Below, piece by piece: positions 1-8,791 of a stretch of 64,000 nt of DNA (its first letter is position 1; the number at the start of each line of letters is the position of its first letter). Where the stretch lies: the NCBI RefSeq assembly GCF_026261605.1, contig NZ_CP102486.1:3410001-3474000 (forward strand), read 5' to 3'. The position numbers and the translations under genes are program-made. The DNA is from Dechloromonas sp. A34 (GTDB taxonomy: Bacteria; Pseudomonadota; Gammaproteobacteria; Burkholderiales; Rhodocyclaceae). The notes under the pieces are model-generated. The model had not been told where the DNA came from, did not search any database, and was given only the letters and a program-made list of their open reading frames with translations.

Positions 1-1817
1 CCCTCCTGGTCGGTGAACAGCGCGAAGGCGCCGTCGACAATGGCGCCGTCTTCGGTGCGGGGCAGCGCGTCCTCAAGCATGGCGGCAAACTGGGTGGCGG
101 AATCGAAAATGATGGCGATGCCGCCGACCGGGTCACCCCGCTCGCCCGGTGCGCGAATCGCGGCCGCATAGATATAGGTTGGCAGGTTGGCGTAGAGCGG
201 CGACGGCGCGAAGGGCGAAACGCAATAACTCTGGCTGTCCGGCAGGGACAGGGTCTTTCGCATCCACTCAGTCTGCAGGGTCTGGCCGAGCATGTCGTTG
301 TAGGCCGGATTGGCCACGGCCACCACCTTGCCGGCACCGTCGAAGATCAGCAGGTTGGCATACACCGTATACAAACCGTTGATCGAGCGCAGGATGGCCG
401 TCAGTCCTTCGCGCCGCGCCTCGCCGCCCTGCGCCAGCGCCCCGCGGAAGGCGCCGGTCAGCGCCCACCAGCGGCAGTCATTGGCCCGTTCATAGAGATT
501 GCGGTCCATGATGTCCATGGCCAGCGCCGCCTGCGCCGAGCAATCCGAAATCGCCGCCGAAACGACGGTTTCGTAGAGATTGGTCGTCGATTCGCTGAAC
601 ACGCTGCGCGTCTTCATACCCGTGCTGCCGATCTCCCAGAGCAGCACCTTGGCGAAGGAGGTGTTCAGGGCATGGCTATCGCGCGACAGCCAGACGTTGC
701 CATTCCACACCGCGCGGTTCAATTCGTGCTGGATGCTGGTCGCGCGCAGCGGGATGTCGCGCAGCTCGGCGGAAAACAGGGTGGCGGTTTCTAGCACCCC
801 GGCGCGAACGGATTCGGGCACCTCGTCCAGCTCGCCGGCCAGGGACATTTCAAATGCATGATTGAGCGGCGCCAGGGCATGGCCGCGCCAGCCCGGGCCG
901 CGATACCCCTGGTAGCCATGGCTCTGGCAGGTACTGGCGAGATATTCCCGGCCGGCGAAGCGGGCGATCCGGCACTCCTCATCGTCGCCCCCGGCCAGCC
1001 GGGCGCCCACCGGAAACTGGTAGGGGTCGCTGCTGGCGATGACCCGGCCCTCAGGGGAGAGAAAGGTGATCACCGTCCACTCGTCCTCCTCGAGCAGGCT
1101 GCGAAAGATCCGCTCACACTCGTCCTGGAAGCGGAAACACAGACAAAGCACGCCGACCGGATGGCTGTCATCCGCCGCCATCACGCGGTAGGAATAGATC
1201 AGCGGCGAGCTCTCGCCCGGCAGCAGGTCGCTGGCGCGAAAAGTCTCGACGTAGGCGGCTTCGGTGGCCAGCGATTCGGCGATCAGCGGGTCGCGCGAAG
1301 CGGCGAGCGGAATTTCTTCATCGAGGCGGGCGAGCACCTTGCCGTCCGGCGCCACCAGGATGATGTCGTGATAGACAGAATATTTGCGGACATATTCGTC
1401 GAACCTCGCCCGCAACGCCGGGCGTTGTTCCGCAGCCGCCACCGGGTCGCTGCCGGCGATTTCGGCAAAGGCCTGGATCTCGCTGTCGGTCGCCAGAAAG
1501 CCGATATCGGCGGTGCGCTCGAAGAGATTGCGCACCAGAATGTCGATCGCCACCCGCGCATCGGAGCGCAGGCCAAGCACGGCCTTCTTGCGCAGCTCCT
1601 GGGCCAGTTGGGTCATCAGGACATCGGCCAATTCCTTGAAGTCGGCGCGCATTTGCGTGATATCTGTACCGGCGCACAGCAGTTGCCCGAGCAGGGTCAG
1701 GTTGTCATAGACGCTCTGAATCTCGCGCAACCGACCCTGATCCTCGCGCAGGCCGAGCATGAACCCGGAGAGGTAGTTGATATCAGTAGAGGGGCGTTCA
1801 AGACGGTTTTTTCTCAT
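1..1817 (-). CDS. Cache-type sensory protein, C-terminus cut by window edge
   Basis: The reading frame stays open from an ATG at 1817 to the left edge, giving 605 visible codons without a stop. An AAGGAAG ribosome site precedes the ATG. There is no N-terminal membrane helix, so the protein looks cytoplasmic. The sequence contains an internal duplication: a helix reading RNLFERTADIGFLATD near residues 96-111 recurs as RNLYERANDCRWWALTG near 437-453, and each copy is followed by a YxVYxxxxxxxxxGKV sensor strand (SVYHDIILVAPDGKVLA; TVYANLLIFDGAGKVVA). This is typical of paired PAS/Cache-like ligand modules. Proteins of this layout in related bacteria can end in a signalling domain such as CheW, but that end is outside the window, so the output is unknown. 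Confidence 0.6.
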   Translation of the reverse strand, partial: MRKNRLERPSTDINYLSGFMLGLREDQGRLREIQSVYDNLTLLGQLLCAGTDITQMRADFKELADVLMTQLAQELRKKAVLGLRSDARVAIDILVRNLFERTADIGFLATDSEIQAFAEIAGSDPVAAAEQRPALRARFDEYVRKYSVYHDIILVAPDGKVLARLDEEIPLAASRDPLIAESLATEAAYVETFRASDLLPGESSPLIYSYRVMAADDSHPVGVLCLCFRFQDECERIFRSLLEEDEWTVITFLSPEGRVIASSDPYQFPVGARLAGGDDEECRIARFAGREYLASTCQSHGYQGYRGPGWRGHALAPLNHAFEMSLAGELDEVPESVRAGVLETATLFSAELRDIPLRATSIQHELNRAVWNGNVWLSRDSHALNTSFAKVLLWEIGSTGMKTRSVFSESTTNLYETVVSAAISDCSAQAALAMDIMDRNLYERANDCRWWALTGAFRGALAQGGEARREGLTAILRSINGLYTVYANLLIFDGAGKVVAVANPAYNDMLGQTLQTEWMRKTLSLPDSQSYCVSPFAPSPLYANLPTYIYAAAIRAPGERGDPVGGIAIIFDSATQFAAMLEDALPRTEDGAIVDGAFALFTDQE

Positions 1818-2067
1818 GGCGGGCTTCCTTTGCATTGTTACGGACTGTGCAACGCAATAGCCATACCAGTTAAATTAAATACGCAACACATTGAATAAAT
1901 TTAATATTTTTACAAACCTGCATTACGGATTTAAATCTCGCACCAAGATCGTGCCCGCTCAGCACAAGAAAACCTGAGGCGCCCATGAACGGTGCATGCA
2001 ATGCAGCAGTCACCGGAAAGTAGGATGCAGGCCGAACTCAAGCCCGGGCTCGCGCGCGGCAAAAACC
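1818..2067. other. Intergenic region with AT-rich promoter-like stretch
   Basis: This 250-bp gap lies between two minus-strand genes. Positions about 1850-1935 are far richer in A and T than the surroundings, which fits a promoter for the sensor gene downstream. No clear -35/-10 pair or hairpin could be assigned. Confidence 0.35.
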
Positions 2068-2802
2068 CTATGCCTGACCGTCCAGCCAGATCAGGGTGGC
2101 TTGGCGACCGGTGACCCCGTCACGACGATAGGAGAAAAACCGCTCGGCATCGCTCAGCGTGCACCATTCGCCGGCGCTGACCGAACCGACGCCGGCGGCG
2201 CGCAGGCGTTGAGCGGCCAGGCAATAAATATCGGCCAGCCATTTCCCGACACCATGCGGGACGAAGGCACAAGCCGACTCCGGGTCGCCGGCGATGAAGG
2301 ATGCACGGACTTCATCGCCGACCTCGAAGGCCGCCGGGCCGATGGCCGGCCCCAGCCAGGCGAGCACGTCGCCGGGCGGTACGCCCATCCGGCCGAGCGT
2401 CGCCTCCAGGACGCCGGCAAGCAGACCACGCCAGCCGGCATGGGCTGCCGCCACGACGGTGCCAGCCCGGTCACAGAAGAGGACCGGCAGACAATCGGCC
2501 GTCATCACGACGCACACCTTGCCCGGCCCTCGGGCAAAGGCGGCATCGGCTTCCGGCGAAACGGCTTCCGAACCAGCGTCGACCACGGCAATGCCATGCA
2601 CCTGCGTCAACCACAGCGGTTCGGCCGGCAACAAGGCGCGCAAGGTCGCGCGGTTGGCGGCAACCCGCGCCTGGTCGTCGCCGACGTGATCGCCCAGATT
2701 GAAACTATCCCAGGGCGGCGGACTGCACCCACCGCTGCGCAGGGTCTGCATGGCCCGCACGTTGGCCGGGGCCGGCCATTCGGGGATCAGCAGGTCAGCC
2801 AT
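2068..2802 (-). CDS. pgeF: Peptidoglycan editing factor PgeF (YfiH/laccase-domain)
   Basis: A 244-residue protein with the full set of YfiH-family motifs: TQVHG near residue 67, TADCLPVLF near 101, AAHAGWRG near 119, and a C-terminal FFSYRRDGVTGR. The His and Cys residues form the metal/active site. Family members are cytoplasmic enzymes that remove mis-incorporated amino acids from UDP-MurNAc precursors; older annotation calls them polyphenol oxidases. The start overlaps the end of rluD by 8 bp, an arrangement widely conserved in proteobacteria, so the two are probably one transcript. Length is normal for the family. Confidence 0.93.
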   Translation of the reverse strand: MADLLIPEWPAPANVRAMQTLRSGGCSPPPWDSFNLGDHVGDDQARVAANRATLRALLPAEPLWLTQVHGIAVVDAGSEAVSPEADAAFARGPGKVCVVMTADCLPVLFCDRAGTVVAAAHAGWRGLLAGVLEATLGRMGVPPGDVLAWLGPAIGPAAFEVGDEVRASFIAGDPESACAFVPHGVGKWLADIYCLAAQRLRAAGVGSVSAGEWCTLSDAERFFSYRRDGVTGRQATLIWLDGQA

Positions 2803-3751
2803 GGCGCAAGCTGTCGAGCAGATTGCGCATGTCTTCCGGCAACGGGACTTCCCACTGCATCTTGAAACCGGTCAGCGGGTGCACCAGGCCCAGCCGGGTG
2901 GCGTGCAGCGCCTGGCGTGGAAAGGTCGGCAGTTTCGGGTTCGTCTTGCCATAGACCTGGTCGCCGACCAGCGGATGGTTGATCGAGGCCAGATGGACGC
3001 GGATCTGGTGCGTGCGGCCGGTTTCCAGCGAACACTCGACAAAGGTGCAGTATGGGAATTTCTCCAGGATGCGGAACCAGGTCAGCGCCGGCTTGCCGCC
3101 GCGATTCTCTGGCACGACCGCCATCTTGGTGCGCTGCACCGGATGCCGGCCGATCGGCGAATCGACCCCGCCGCCGGTCGGCATCGCCCCGGCCGCCAGC
3201 GCCAGATAGACCCGGCGCACGGTGCGCGCCTGCAACTGGCGGACGAGATGGGTCTGCGCCTCCAGCGTCTTGGCAACGACCAGCAGGCCGCTGGTGTCCT
3301 TGTCGAGCCGGTGCACGATGCCGGCACGCGGCACTTCCTCGATGCCCGGCACATGGTGCAGCAGCGCATTCATCAGCGTGCCGCTCCAATTGCCGCTGCC
3401 CGGATGGACGACCAGGCCGGCCGGCTTGTTGATGACGAGCAGCGTCTCGTCCTCGTAGACGATGTCGAGCGGAATGTCTTCCGGCTGTTCGGGCTGATCG
3501 CGGGCGTCATGCGGTTCGGCGACGAGCAGGCGTTCGCCGCCCAGCAGTTTGCGCTTGGGCTCGAGCTCGACCTTGCCATCAACCTGGACGCAACCGTCGC
3601 GCACCCACCCCTGCAGGCGATTGCGCGAATGCTGCGGCACCATCTCGGCCAGTATCTGGTCGAGACGACGACCGTAACAGGCATCCGGAACCGTCAAGTG
3701 AAGCGGTTCAGTTCGGCTATAATCGCCGGAGTTTTCCATAGGATCTTTCAT
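2795..3751 (-). CDS. rluD: 23S rRNA pseudouridine synthase RluD
   Basis: An RluA-family synthase that makes pseudouridines in helix 69 of 23S rRNA. It has an N-terminal S4 RNA-binding domain (RRLDQILAEMVPQHSRNRLQ) and a catalytic domain with HRLDKDTSGLLVVAKT, whose RLDKDTSG Asp is the nucleophile, followed by GRTHQIRVH. The frame is open upstream to 3889, but that extension lies over bamD and is very basic with no family similarity. The ATG at 3751 (MKDPMENSG, 318 residues) or 3739 is therefore preferred. The 3751 ATG overlaps the bamD ATG on the other strand. The divergent rluD/bamD arrangement is common in proteobacteria. Confidence 0.93.
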   Translation of the reverse strand: MKDPMENSGDYSRTEPLHLTVPDACYGRRLDQILAEMVPQHSRNRLQGWVRDGCVQVDGKVELEPKRKLLGGERLLVAEPHDARDQPEQPEDIPLDIVYEDETLLVINKPAGLVVHPGSGNWSGTLMNALLHHVPGIEEVPRAGIVHRLDKDTSGLLVVAKTLEAQTHLVRQLQARTVRRVYLALAAGAMPTGGGVDSPIGRHPVQRTKMAVVPENRGGKPALTWFRILEKFPYCTFVECSLETGRTHQIRVHLASINHPLVGDQVYGKTNPKLPTFPRQALHATRLGLVHPLTGFKMQWEVPLPEDMRNLLDSLRHG

Positions 3752-4577
3752 GATGCGAAGTTTAGCCGCATTCCGGCCTTTCCCCGACCTCTTCCGCCTG
3801 TTTGCCGCGCTTTTCATCGCCCTCGCAGTCGCCGGGTGCAGTTCGCTGGGCGACTCCACCGACGAAACTGCCGGCTGGTCGGCCAGCAAGCTTTACTCGG
3901 AAGCCAAGGATGCGCAAGCCGATGGCACTTGGGAAAAGGCGGCGAAGTATCTCGAGAAACTGGAGTCCCGTTTCCCCTATGGCCGTTTTGCCCAACAAGC
4001 CCAGCTTGAACTCGGCTACGTCTACTGGAAGGGCAACGAACCCGGCTCGGCGCTGGCGGCTTGCGACCGCTTCATTAAGCTCCACCCGAATCACCCGGCC
4101 GTCGATTACGCTTATTACCTGAAGGGCCTGATCAACTTCAACGAAGATCTGGGTCTGGTCGGCTACATCAGCTCGCAGGACCCGACGGAGCGCGACCCCA
4201 AGGCGGCCCGCGAAGCCTTCGACTCCTTCCGCGAATTGGCCACCCGCTTTCCGAACAGCAAGTACACGCCTGATGCCATCAAGCGCATGGACTATCTGGT
4301 CAATGCACTGGCCTCGATGGAAGTGCACGTCGGCCGCTATTACATCAAGCGCGGCGCCTATATTGCCGCCGCCAACCGAGCCCAGTTTGCGATCACCACC
4401 TACCCGCGCGCGCCGGCGATCGAGGAGGCCATGTTCATCCTGATCACGGCCTACGACAAGCTGGGCATGAACGACCTGCGCGACGACGCCGACCGCGTCA
4501 TGCGCAAGAATTTCCCAAACAGCCGCTATTACAAGGATGGGCTGGAGCGCAAGGTCGCCTGGTGGAAACTCTGGTAA
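3750..4577 (+). CDS. bamD: Outer membrane assembly lipoprotein BamD
   Basis: A 275-residue lipoprotein of the BAM complex, which inserts beta-barrel proteins into the outer membrane. A signal peptide of about 29 residues ends in a lipobox (LAVAGC, Cys30). TPR repeats follow, with the typical RFPYGRFAQQAQLELGY segment and a C-terminal NSRYYKDGLERK. AGGA eight bases upstream supports the ATG at 3750, with a second ATG directly after it. Transcription is divergent from rluD and ends at a strong hairpin just downstream. Confidence 0.95.
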   Translation: MMRSLAAFRPFPDLFRLFAALFIALAVAGCSSLGDSTDETAGWSASKLYSEAKDAQADGTWEKAAKYLEKLESRFPYGRFAQQAQLELGYVYWKGNEPGSALAACDRFIKLHPNHPAVDYAYYLKGLINFNEDLGLVGYISSQDPTERDPKAAREAFDSFRELATRFPNSKYTPDAIKRMDYLVNALASMEVHVGRYYIKRGAYIAAANRAQFAITTYPRAPAIEEAMFILITAYDKLGMNDLRDDADRVMRKNFPNSRYYKDGLERKVAWWKLW

Positions 4578-4592
4578 GACTGAGCTGAATGA

Positions 4593-4630
4593 AAACAAGA
4601 CGGGGAACCTCTAGGTTCCCCGTCTTGTTT
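4593..4630. terminator. Perfect 18-bp hairpin, bidirectional terminator
   Basis: AAACAAGACGGGGAACCT (4593-4610) pairs perfectly with 4613-4630 around a 2-nt spacer. The stem ends in TTT on the plus strand and, by symmetry, on the minus strand. It lies between the stop of bamD and the stop of the convergent kinase-HDOD gene, so it can end both transcripts. Confidence 0.88.
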
Positions 4631-4661
4631 CTAGTGCCAGCATTTGTTTATGTGGTATCAG
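4631..4661. repeat. Convergent-junction hairpin repeat, copy 1
   Basis: CTAGTGCCA (4631-4639), a 13-nt loop and TGGTATCAG (4653-4661). The right arm contains the stop codon of the minus-strand gene (4658-4660). The same 9-13-9 layout recurs at 13998, 19455 and 51179. This copy has two mismatched positions in the stem and sits directly after the terminator hairpin. Confidence 0.7.
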
Positions 4662-7041
4662 CTGCCCTGCTTGATCGCCAGCACCGCCTGATTACGCAAG
4701 GTGCGCAACAGGGACAGCTCCTTCTCGGGAATCGAAATACCTCCCGGCTCATCATGGTCGGCGTAAATCAGCGCCACCGGATTGCCCTTGATATTAAGCG
4801 GGAACAGCACGAAGGAATGCGCCGGCACCGCCTTGCGGTACCAAGCCGGGATGCGCTCGGCGATCTTCGGGTCGTTGATGTCGCTGATCAGGATATCGAC
4901 CCCCTTCGAGGTTGCAGCATGAAAAATGTCCGGCGTGAAGCTCAAGGGAAAGCGAAAGGCCCGCGCGACCTCGTTGGCCTCCGGCCCGAAACCGAAACGC
5001 CCCTGCATCGTCCCTGACTTGGCATCCCGGATGCACAGCACGACGCGCTTGAAGCCCATCGCCCGGTACATGGTTTCCAGAATGATGCGCAGGATGTCGT
5101 TGAGTTTGAAGCCATCGACCAGGGTATTGCTAATATCCTGAATCCCGGCCGTCAGCACCGACTGCGCATCTAGTTGCCGACCGCCATTGCCCGCCGAATC
5201 GCCATCGACGCCACCAAGCGGGTCGTTTTCGCGCAGCAGAGTACCGTCCATGTAGTCGGTGTCGCCCGGCTTGTCTGTCGCATCTTCGTCGCTACCGCCC
5301 TTGGCGAACTGGCGCATCTGCTTGCCGAAGGTGGTCTGTTGCAGGTTGAGGTGAATGATGCGCGCGAAGTCCGACACCTCCTCGACCGCCCGCTGCACGG
5401 TCTGCTGCATCTCCTGGCGGTCGATCGCAACGGCGTCGGCAAAGCGGGCCATCGCCTTCTTCATTTCCCGATCCCGCGCTTCCGGGGTGGCCTTGGCGAT
5501 GACATCGCACAACTCGTTGGCAAACCCCGACAGCAGCCGCAGCTTGTCTTCCTGCGTCACGCCGCGCTTGACCGGCCCGGCCGGCAACTTGCGCATGCTG
5601 CCGACGATCAGTGGCGGAAAACCCCACTGCCGGGCGATGGCGACGCCCATTTCCTCGAAGGAAATGCCGAGTACCTGGAGCGCCGCGCTGTCTTCCGTAC
5701 AGCTCTTCTGCTCCATGATGCGGCGAATCTCGTCGGACTCATCCGGGAAATAGAACTGGGCCAGCAGGCGCCCCAGGCTGTTGAACAAGGAGCAGATGAA
5801 GGTCTGTTCGAGGTCGCGCATCTGCGCCGCGGCACCGATGTCCTTGGCGAGGATGCCGGCCAGGTTGGCGCGCAGGAAATCCTCCTTGAGCTGATTGGCA
5901 TTGGACTTGTTCTGCAGATGCTCGAACAACAGCACGGTAATGGCGATGTTGCGCACCGCCTCGAAGCCGAGCACGATCACCGCCCGCGACACGGTACTGA
6001 TATTGCCGCCGCCAGCCGGCCGGAAGTAGGCGGAATTGACCAAGCGCAGGATCTTGTTGGTCAGCGCGAAGTCCTTGAGGATCGAATTGGAGAGCTTGGT
6101 GATGCTCTCGGTCTCGCTGTTGGCAATCTTGTTGATCGCACTGACCGATTCCGAGAGGGCCGGAAAATCGCTCTTGTGGCGCATCCGGCGGAGCAGAAAA
6201 TCGAGGGTCGACTTCTTGCCTTCCCCCCCTTTGCCGTCCTCTTCCGGATCGAGATAGTTATCGAGCGCCTCGGCGAACTGTTCTGCGGACTGATAGCGCA
6301 GCCCGGATCACGGGCCAGCGCCTTGTACAAGATCCCGCCCAAGGCATCGTCGACCGCGGCACTGGCAGGCAGCTTGAGATTCTCGTTGGCCAGGCGGTGC
6401 ATCACCTGGAAAACGTTATTGCCCTCCACCGCCCGTCGCCCGGCCAGCATCTCGAACAGGATCAGACCGGCGGCGAAGACATCCGAACGCTCGCTGGTCT
6501 GACGATTCTCGATGTACTCGGGCGCCATGTAGGCCGGCGTTCCACTGTATTCCTGGGTATCGTCGCTGGGGCTGTCGACCCGCGCCGCAATGCCGAAATC
6601 CATGACGCGCGGCGTACCGTTTTCGTCGAGCAGGATATTGGAGGGTTTGAGGTCGCGATGGATGATGCTCTGGGCGTGGGCATGGGCGACCGCATCGAGA
6701 ATCGGCCGCATGATGCCGATTGCCTTGACCGGCGACAGTGCGCCGCTGTCGCGCAGGAACTCGGCCAGATTTTTGCCCGGCACGTACTCGAAAACCAGGT
6801 AGATATCGCCGTCCGCCTCACCCGCCTCGAAAATCGGGACGATATTCGGATGGCGCAACTTGCTGACCGTTCGTGCCTCGTCAAGCAGCACCTGATTCTG
6901 CGTCGGGTCGGCGCGGCTGACGTGAACGGTCTTGATCGCGATTTCGCGCTGCAACTGGGGGTCGAAACCGAGGTAAACCGTACTCTGCGCCCCCCGTCCC
7001 AATTCCTTACGCAGTTCAAAACGGCCAATTTTCTTGCTCAT
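4658..7041 (-). pseudogene. Ser/Thr protein kinase-HDOD-GAF protein split by a frameshift
   Basis: Two adjacent frames form one protein when a single base is restored near 6302. The N-terminal frame (ATG 7041) is a Hanks-type kinase: glycine loop LGRGAQSTVYLG, Lys37, HRDLKPSN at 128, DFG at 148 and a GTPAYMAPEY activation segment. It breaks off after KALARDPG. The next frame continues with RYQSAEQFAEALDNYL, the usual end of a kinase domain, then an HDOD domain (about 290-500) and a C-terminal GAF domain (about 620-790). Restored length is 794 residues. As written, the downstream piece could start at 6184 (508 residues). The kinase start overlaps the upstream gene as ATGA. A sequencing error or a recent mutation are both possible. 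Confidence 0.8.
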
Positions 7042-7466
7042 TGATCTTTTTCTATCCAAACGAGGTGCGGCACGGCATCGGCGCCACCGCAGACCAGTGC
7101 ATTCTGCCCAAAAATCCCGGCCAGTGCGCAAGCATCTTCGCGCGTGATATCGGGTATGAAACAACTTTCCTCGACCGGCGCGTCACCGTCGTCCGGTCGA
7201 TTCTCACCGGCATAGGGCTCGTAATTCCCCTCCAGCAGATCGCATTCGAGTTGCGACTGGCGCTCGGCATTTTCTTCGCCATCGATCACTTGCGAACCGG
7301 GATTATGCGCCGTGATGATCGCAAAGCTCGCGCAGCCCGACTTTTCCAGCCAACGACTGAGCACTTCGTTGACCCGGTCGATGCGCAGATCGGCAGAGCC
7401 ACCCGGCAAATACACCCGGTACGTCGTTGCGCGGTAGGCCGCGTCCAGTTCACTCGTCTTCGCCAT
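7038..7466 (-). CDS. DUF3293 family protein
   Basis: A soluble 142-residue protein resembling the DUF3293 family (YRVYLPGG near the start, FAIITAHNPGS, central acidic stretch). The family has no established function. The ATG at 7466 is chosen over an adjacent TTG. It overlaps the end of rmuC by 17 bp, and its TGA overlaps the kinase ATG, so rmuC, this gene and the kinase gene are probably translated from one message. Confidence 0.7.
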   Translation of the reverse strand: MAKTSELDAAYRATTYRVYLPGGSADLRIDRVNEVLSRWLEKSGCASFAIITAHNPGSQVIDGEENAERQSQLECDLLEGNYEPYAGENRPDDGDAPVEESCFIPDITREDACALAGIFGQNALVCGGADAVPHLVWIEKDQ

Positions 7467-8784
7467 CAAAATCCGCCACGCCTATCAATTGTTCGGAAAC
7501 GCCCACCGGCAAAGCCTCGACATCCTTCAACCGGCGCGAGAGCTGACGCGTCCTGATCTCCGCCTTGCCGATGCTGTTGCTGGCCTCGTCCAGCTTCTTC
7601 CGGGTGTGGGCCAGGGCCTCGCCAAATTTACCGAATTCGGTCTTCACCGCCCCGAGCACCGACCAAACCTCCGCCGAGCGCTGCTCGATGGCCAGGGTCC
7701 GAAAACCCATCTGCAGGCTGTTAAGCAGCGCTGCCAGCGTCGTCGGGCCGGCCAGGCTGACCCGGTAGTCGCGCTGCAGCGTTTCGGCCAGCCCCGGCCG
7801 GCGTAGCGCTTCCGCATACAGTCCCTCGATCGGCAAGTAGAGCATGGCGAAATCGGTGGTGTGCGGCGGCGAAACATATTTTTCGCGGATACTCTTCGCC
7901 TCGTTTTTCAGGCGCATCTCGATCGCCCGCGATGCCTCTTCGACCGCCAACGGATCGCCCCGCTCCTGGGCGTCGAGCAGGCGCTGGTAATCCTCGATCG
8001 GAAACTTGGCGTCGATCGGCAGCCAGACCACGGCACCGTCACCCTTGCCGGGCAGGCGAATGGCAAAATCGACGCGTTCGTTGCTGTCTGGCCGGGTCGC
8101 GACATTCGCGGCGAACTGGTCGGCAGTCAGCAGTTGCTCGAGCAAGGTGGCCAACTGGACCTCGCCCCAGGTGCCGCGGGTCTTGACATTGGTCAGCACG
8201 CGCTTGAGGTCGCCGACGCCGGCTGCCAGGGTCTGCATCTCGCCCAAGCCACGATGGACCTGCTCGAGACGTTCGCTGACCAGCTTGAAGGAGTCGCCGA
8301 GGCGCTGCTCCAGAGTCGCATGCAGCTTCTCGTCGACCGTCCGCCGCATCTCCTCGAGCTTGCTGGCATTGTCGGCCTGGATCGCCGTCAAACGGCCTTC
8401 CACACTCAGTTTCAGGCGCTCGAAACGCTCGTCAAGCCCCAAGGAGAACCGGTTGAGTTCGCGAGCAAAGGCTTCCAGGCGCTCGGCCTGTAAGGCGCCG
8501 AACTGCCCGACCTGAGTCGTCAGTACCTGACCGAGCAGGGTCGAGGACTGAGCTCTTTCCTCACGGTCGCGAAAAGCCTCCTCGGCATCCTCGCGCCGGT
8601 TGCGTGCCAGTTCCTCGCGCAACTCCCGCTCAAGCCGGGCCAGCCCCTTCTCCTGCGCTTCCTGTAGGGAGCGGAAAGCCGGATCGGCATCGCCGGCCTT
8701 GCCGGCTCGCAGCAGCAGGGCCACCTGCAGCAGAATCACGACGACCACGCCGGCCAGCACGGCGAGTCCCATTATTTCGCTCAT
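7450..8784 (-). CDS. rmuC: DNA recombination protein RmuC
   Basis: A 444-residue protein with an N-terminal membrane helix (LAVLAGVVVVILLQVALLL), a long coiled coil to about residue 170, and the conserved RmuC nuclease-like core (LTNVKTRGTWGEVQLATLLE; LPIDAKFPIEDYQRL; YVSPPHTTDFAMLYLPIEG). RmuC proteins limit inversions at short inverted repeats; the biochemical activity is still inferred from the fold. The ATG at 8784 is preferred to a TTG two codons upstream. It begins 7 bases after the large DUF748 gene. Confidence 0.92.
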   Translation of the reverse strand: MSEIMGLAVLAGVVVVILLQVALLLRAGKAGDADPAFRSLQEAQEKGLARLERELREELARNRREDAEEAFRDREERAQSSTLLGQVLTTQVGQFGALQAERLEAFARELNRFSLGLDERFERLKLSVEGRLTAIQADNASKLEEMRRTVDEKLHATLEQRLGDSFKLVSERLEQVHRGLGEMQTLAAGVGDLKRVLTNVKTRGTWGEVQLATLLEQLLTADQFAANVATRPDSNERVDFAIRLPGKGDGAVVWLPIDAKFPIEDYQRLLDAQERGDPLAVEEASRAIEMRLKNEAKSIREKYVSPPHTTDFAMLYLPIEGLYAEALRRPGLAETLQRDYRVSLAGPTTLAALLNSLQMGFRTLAIEQRSAEVWSVLGAVKTEFGKFGEALAHTRKKLDEASNSIGKAEIRTRQLSRRLKDVEALPVGVSEQLIGVADFDGEDE

Positions 8785-8791
8785 GCCCAAC

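Noticed and set aside
2699..4009. 436-codon plus-strand frame over pgeF, rluD and bamD
   Set aside because: Runs antisense to rluD and out of frame with bamD; no recognisable motif.
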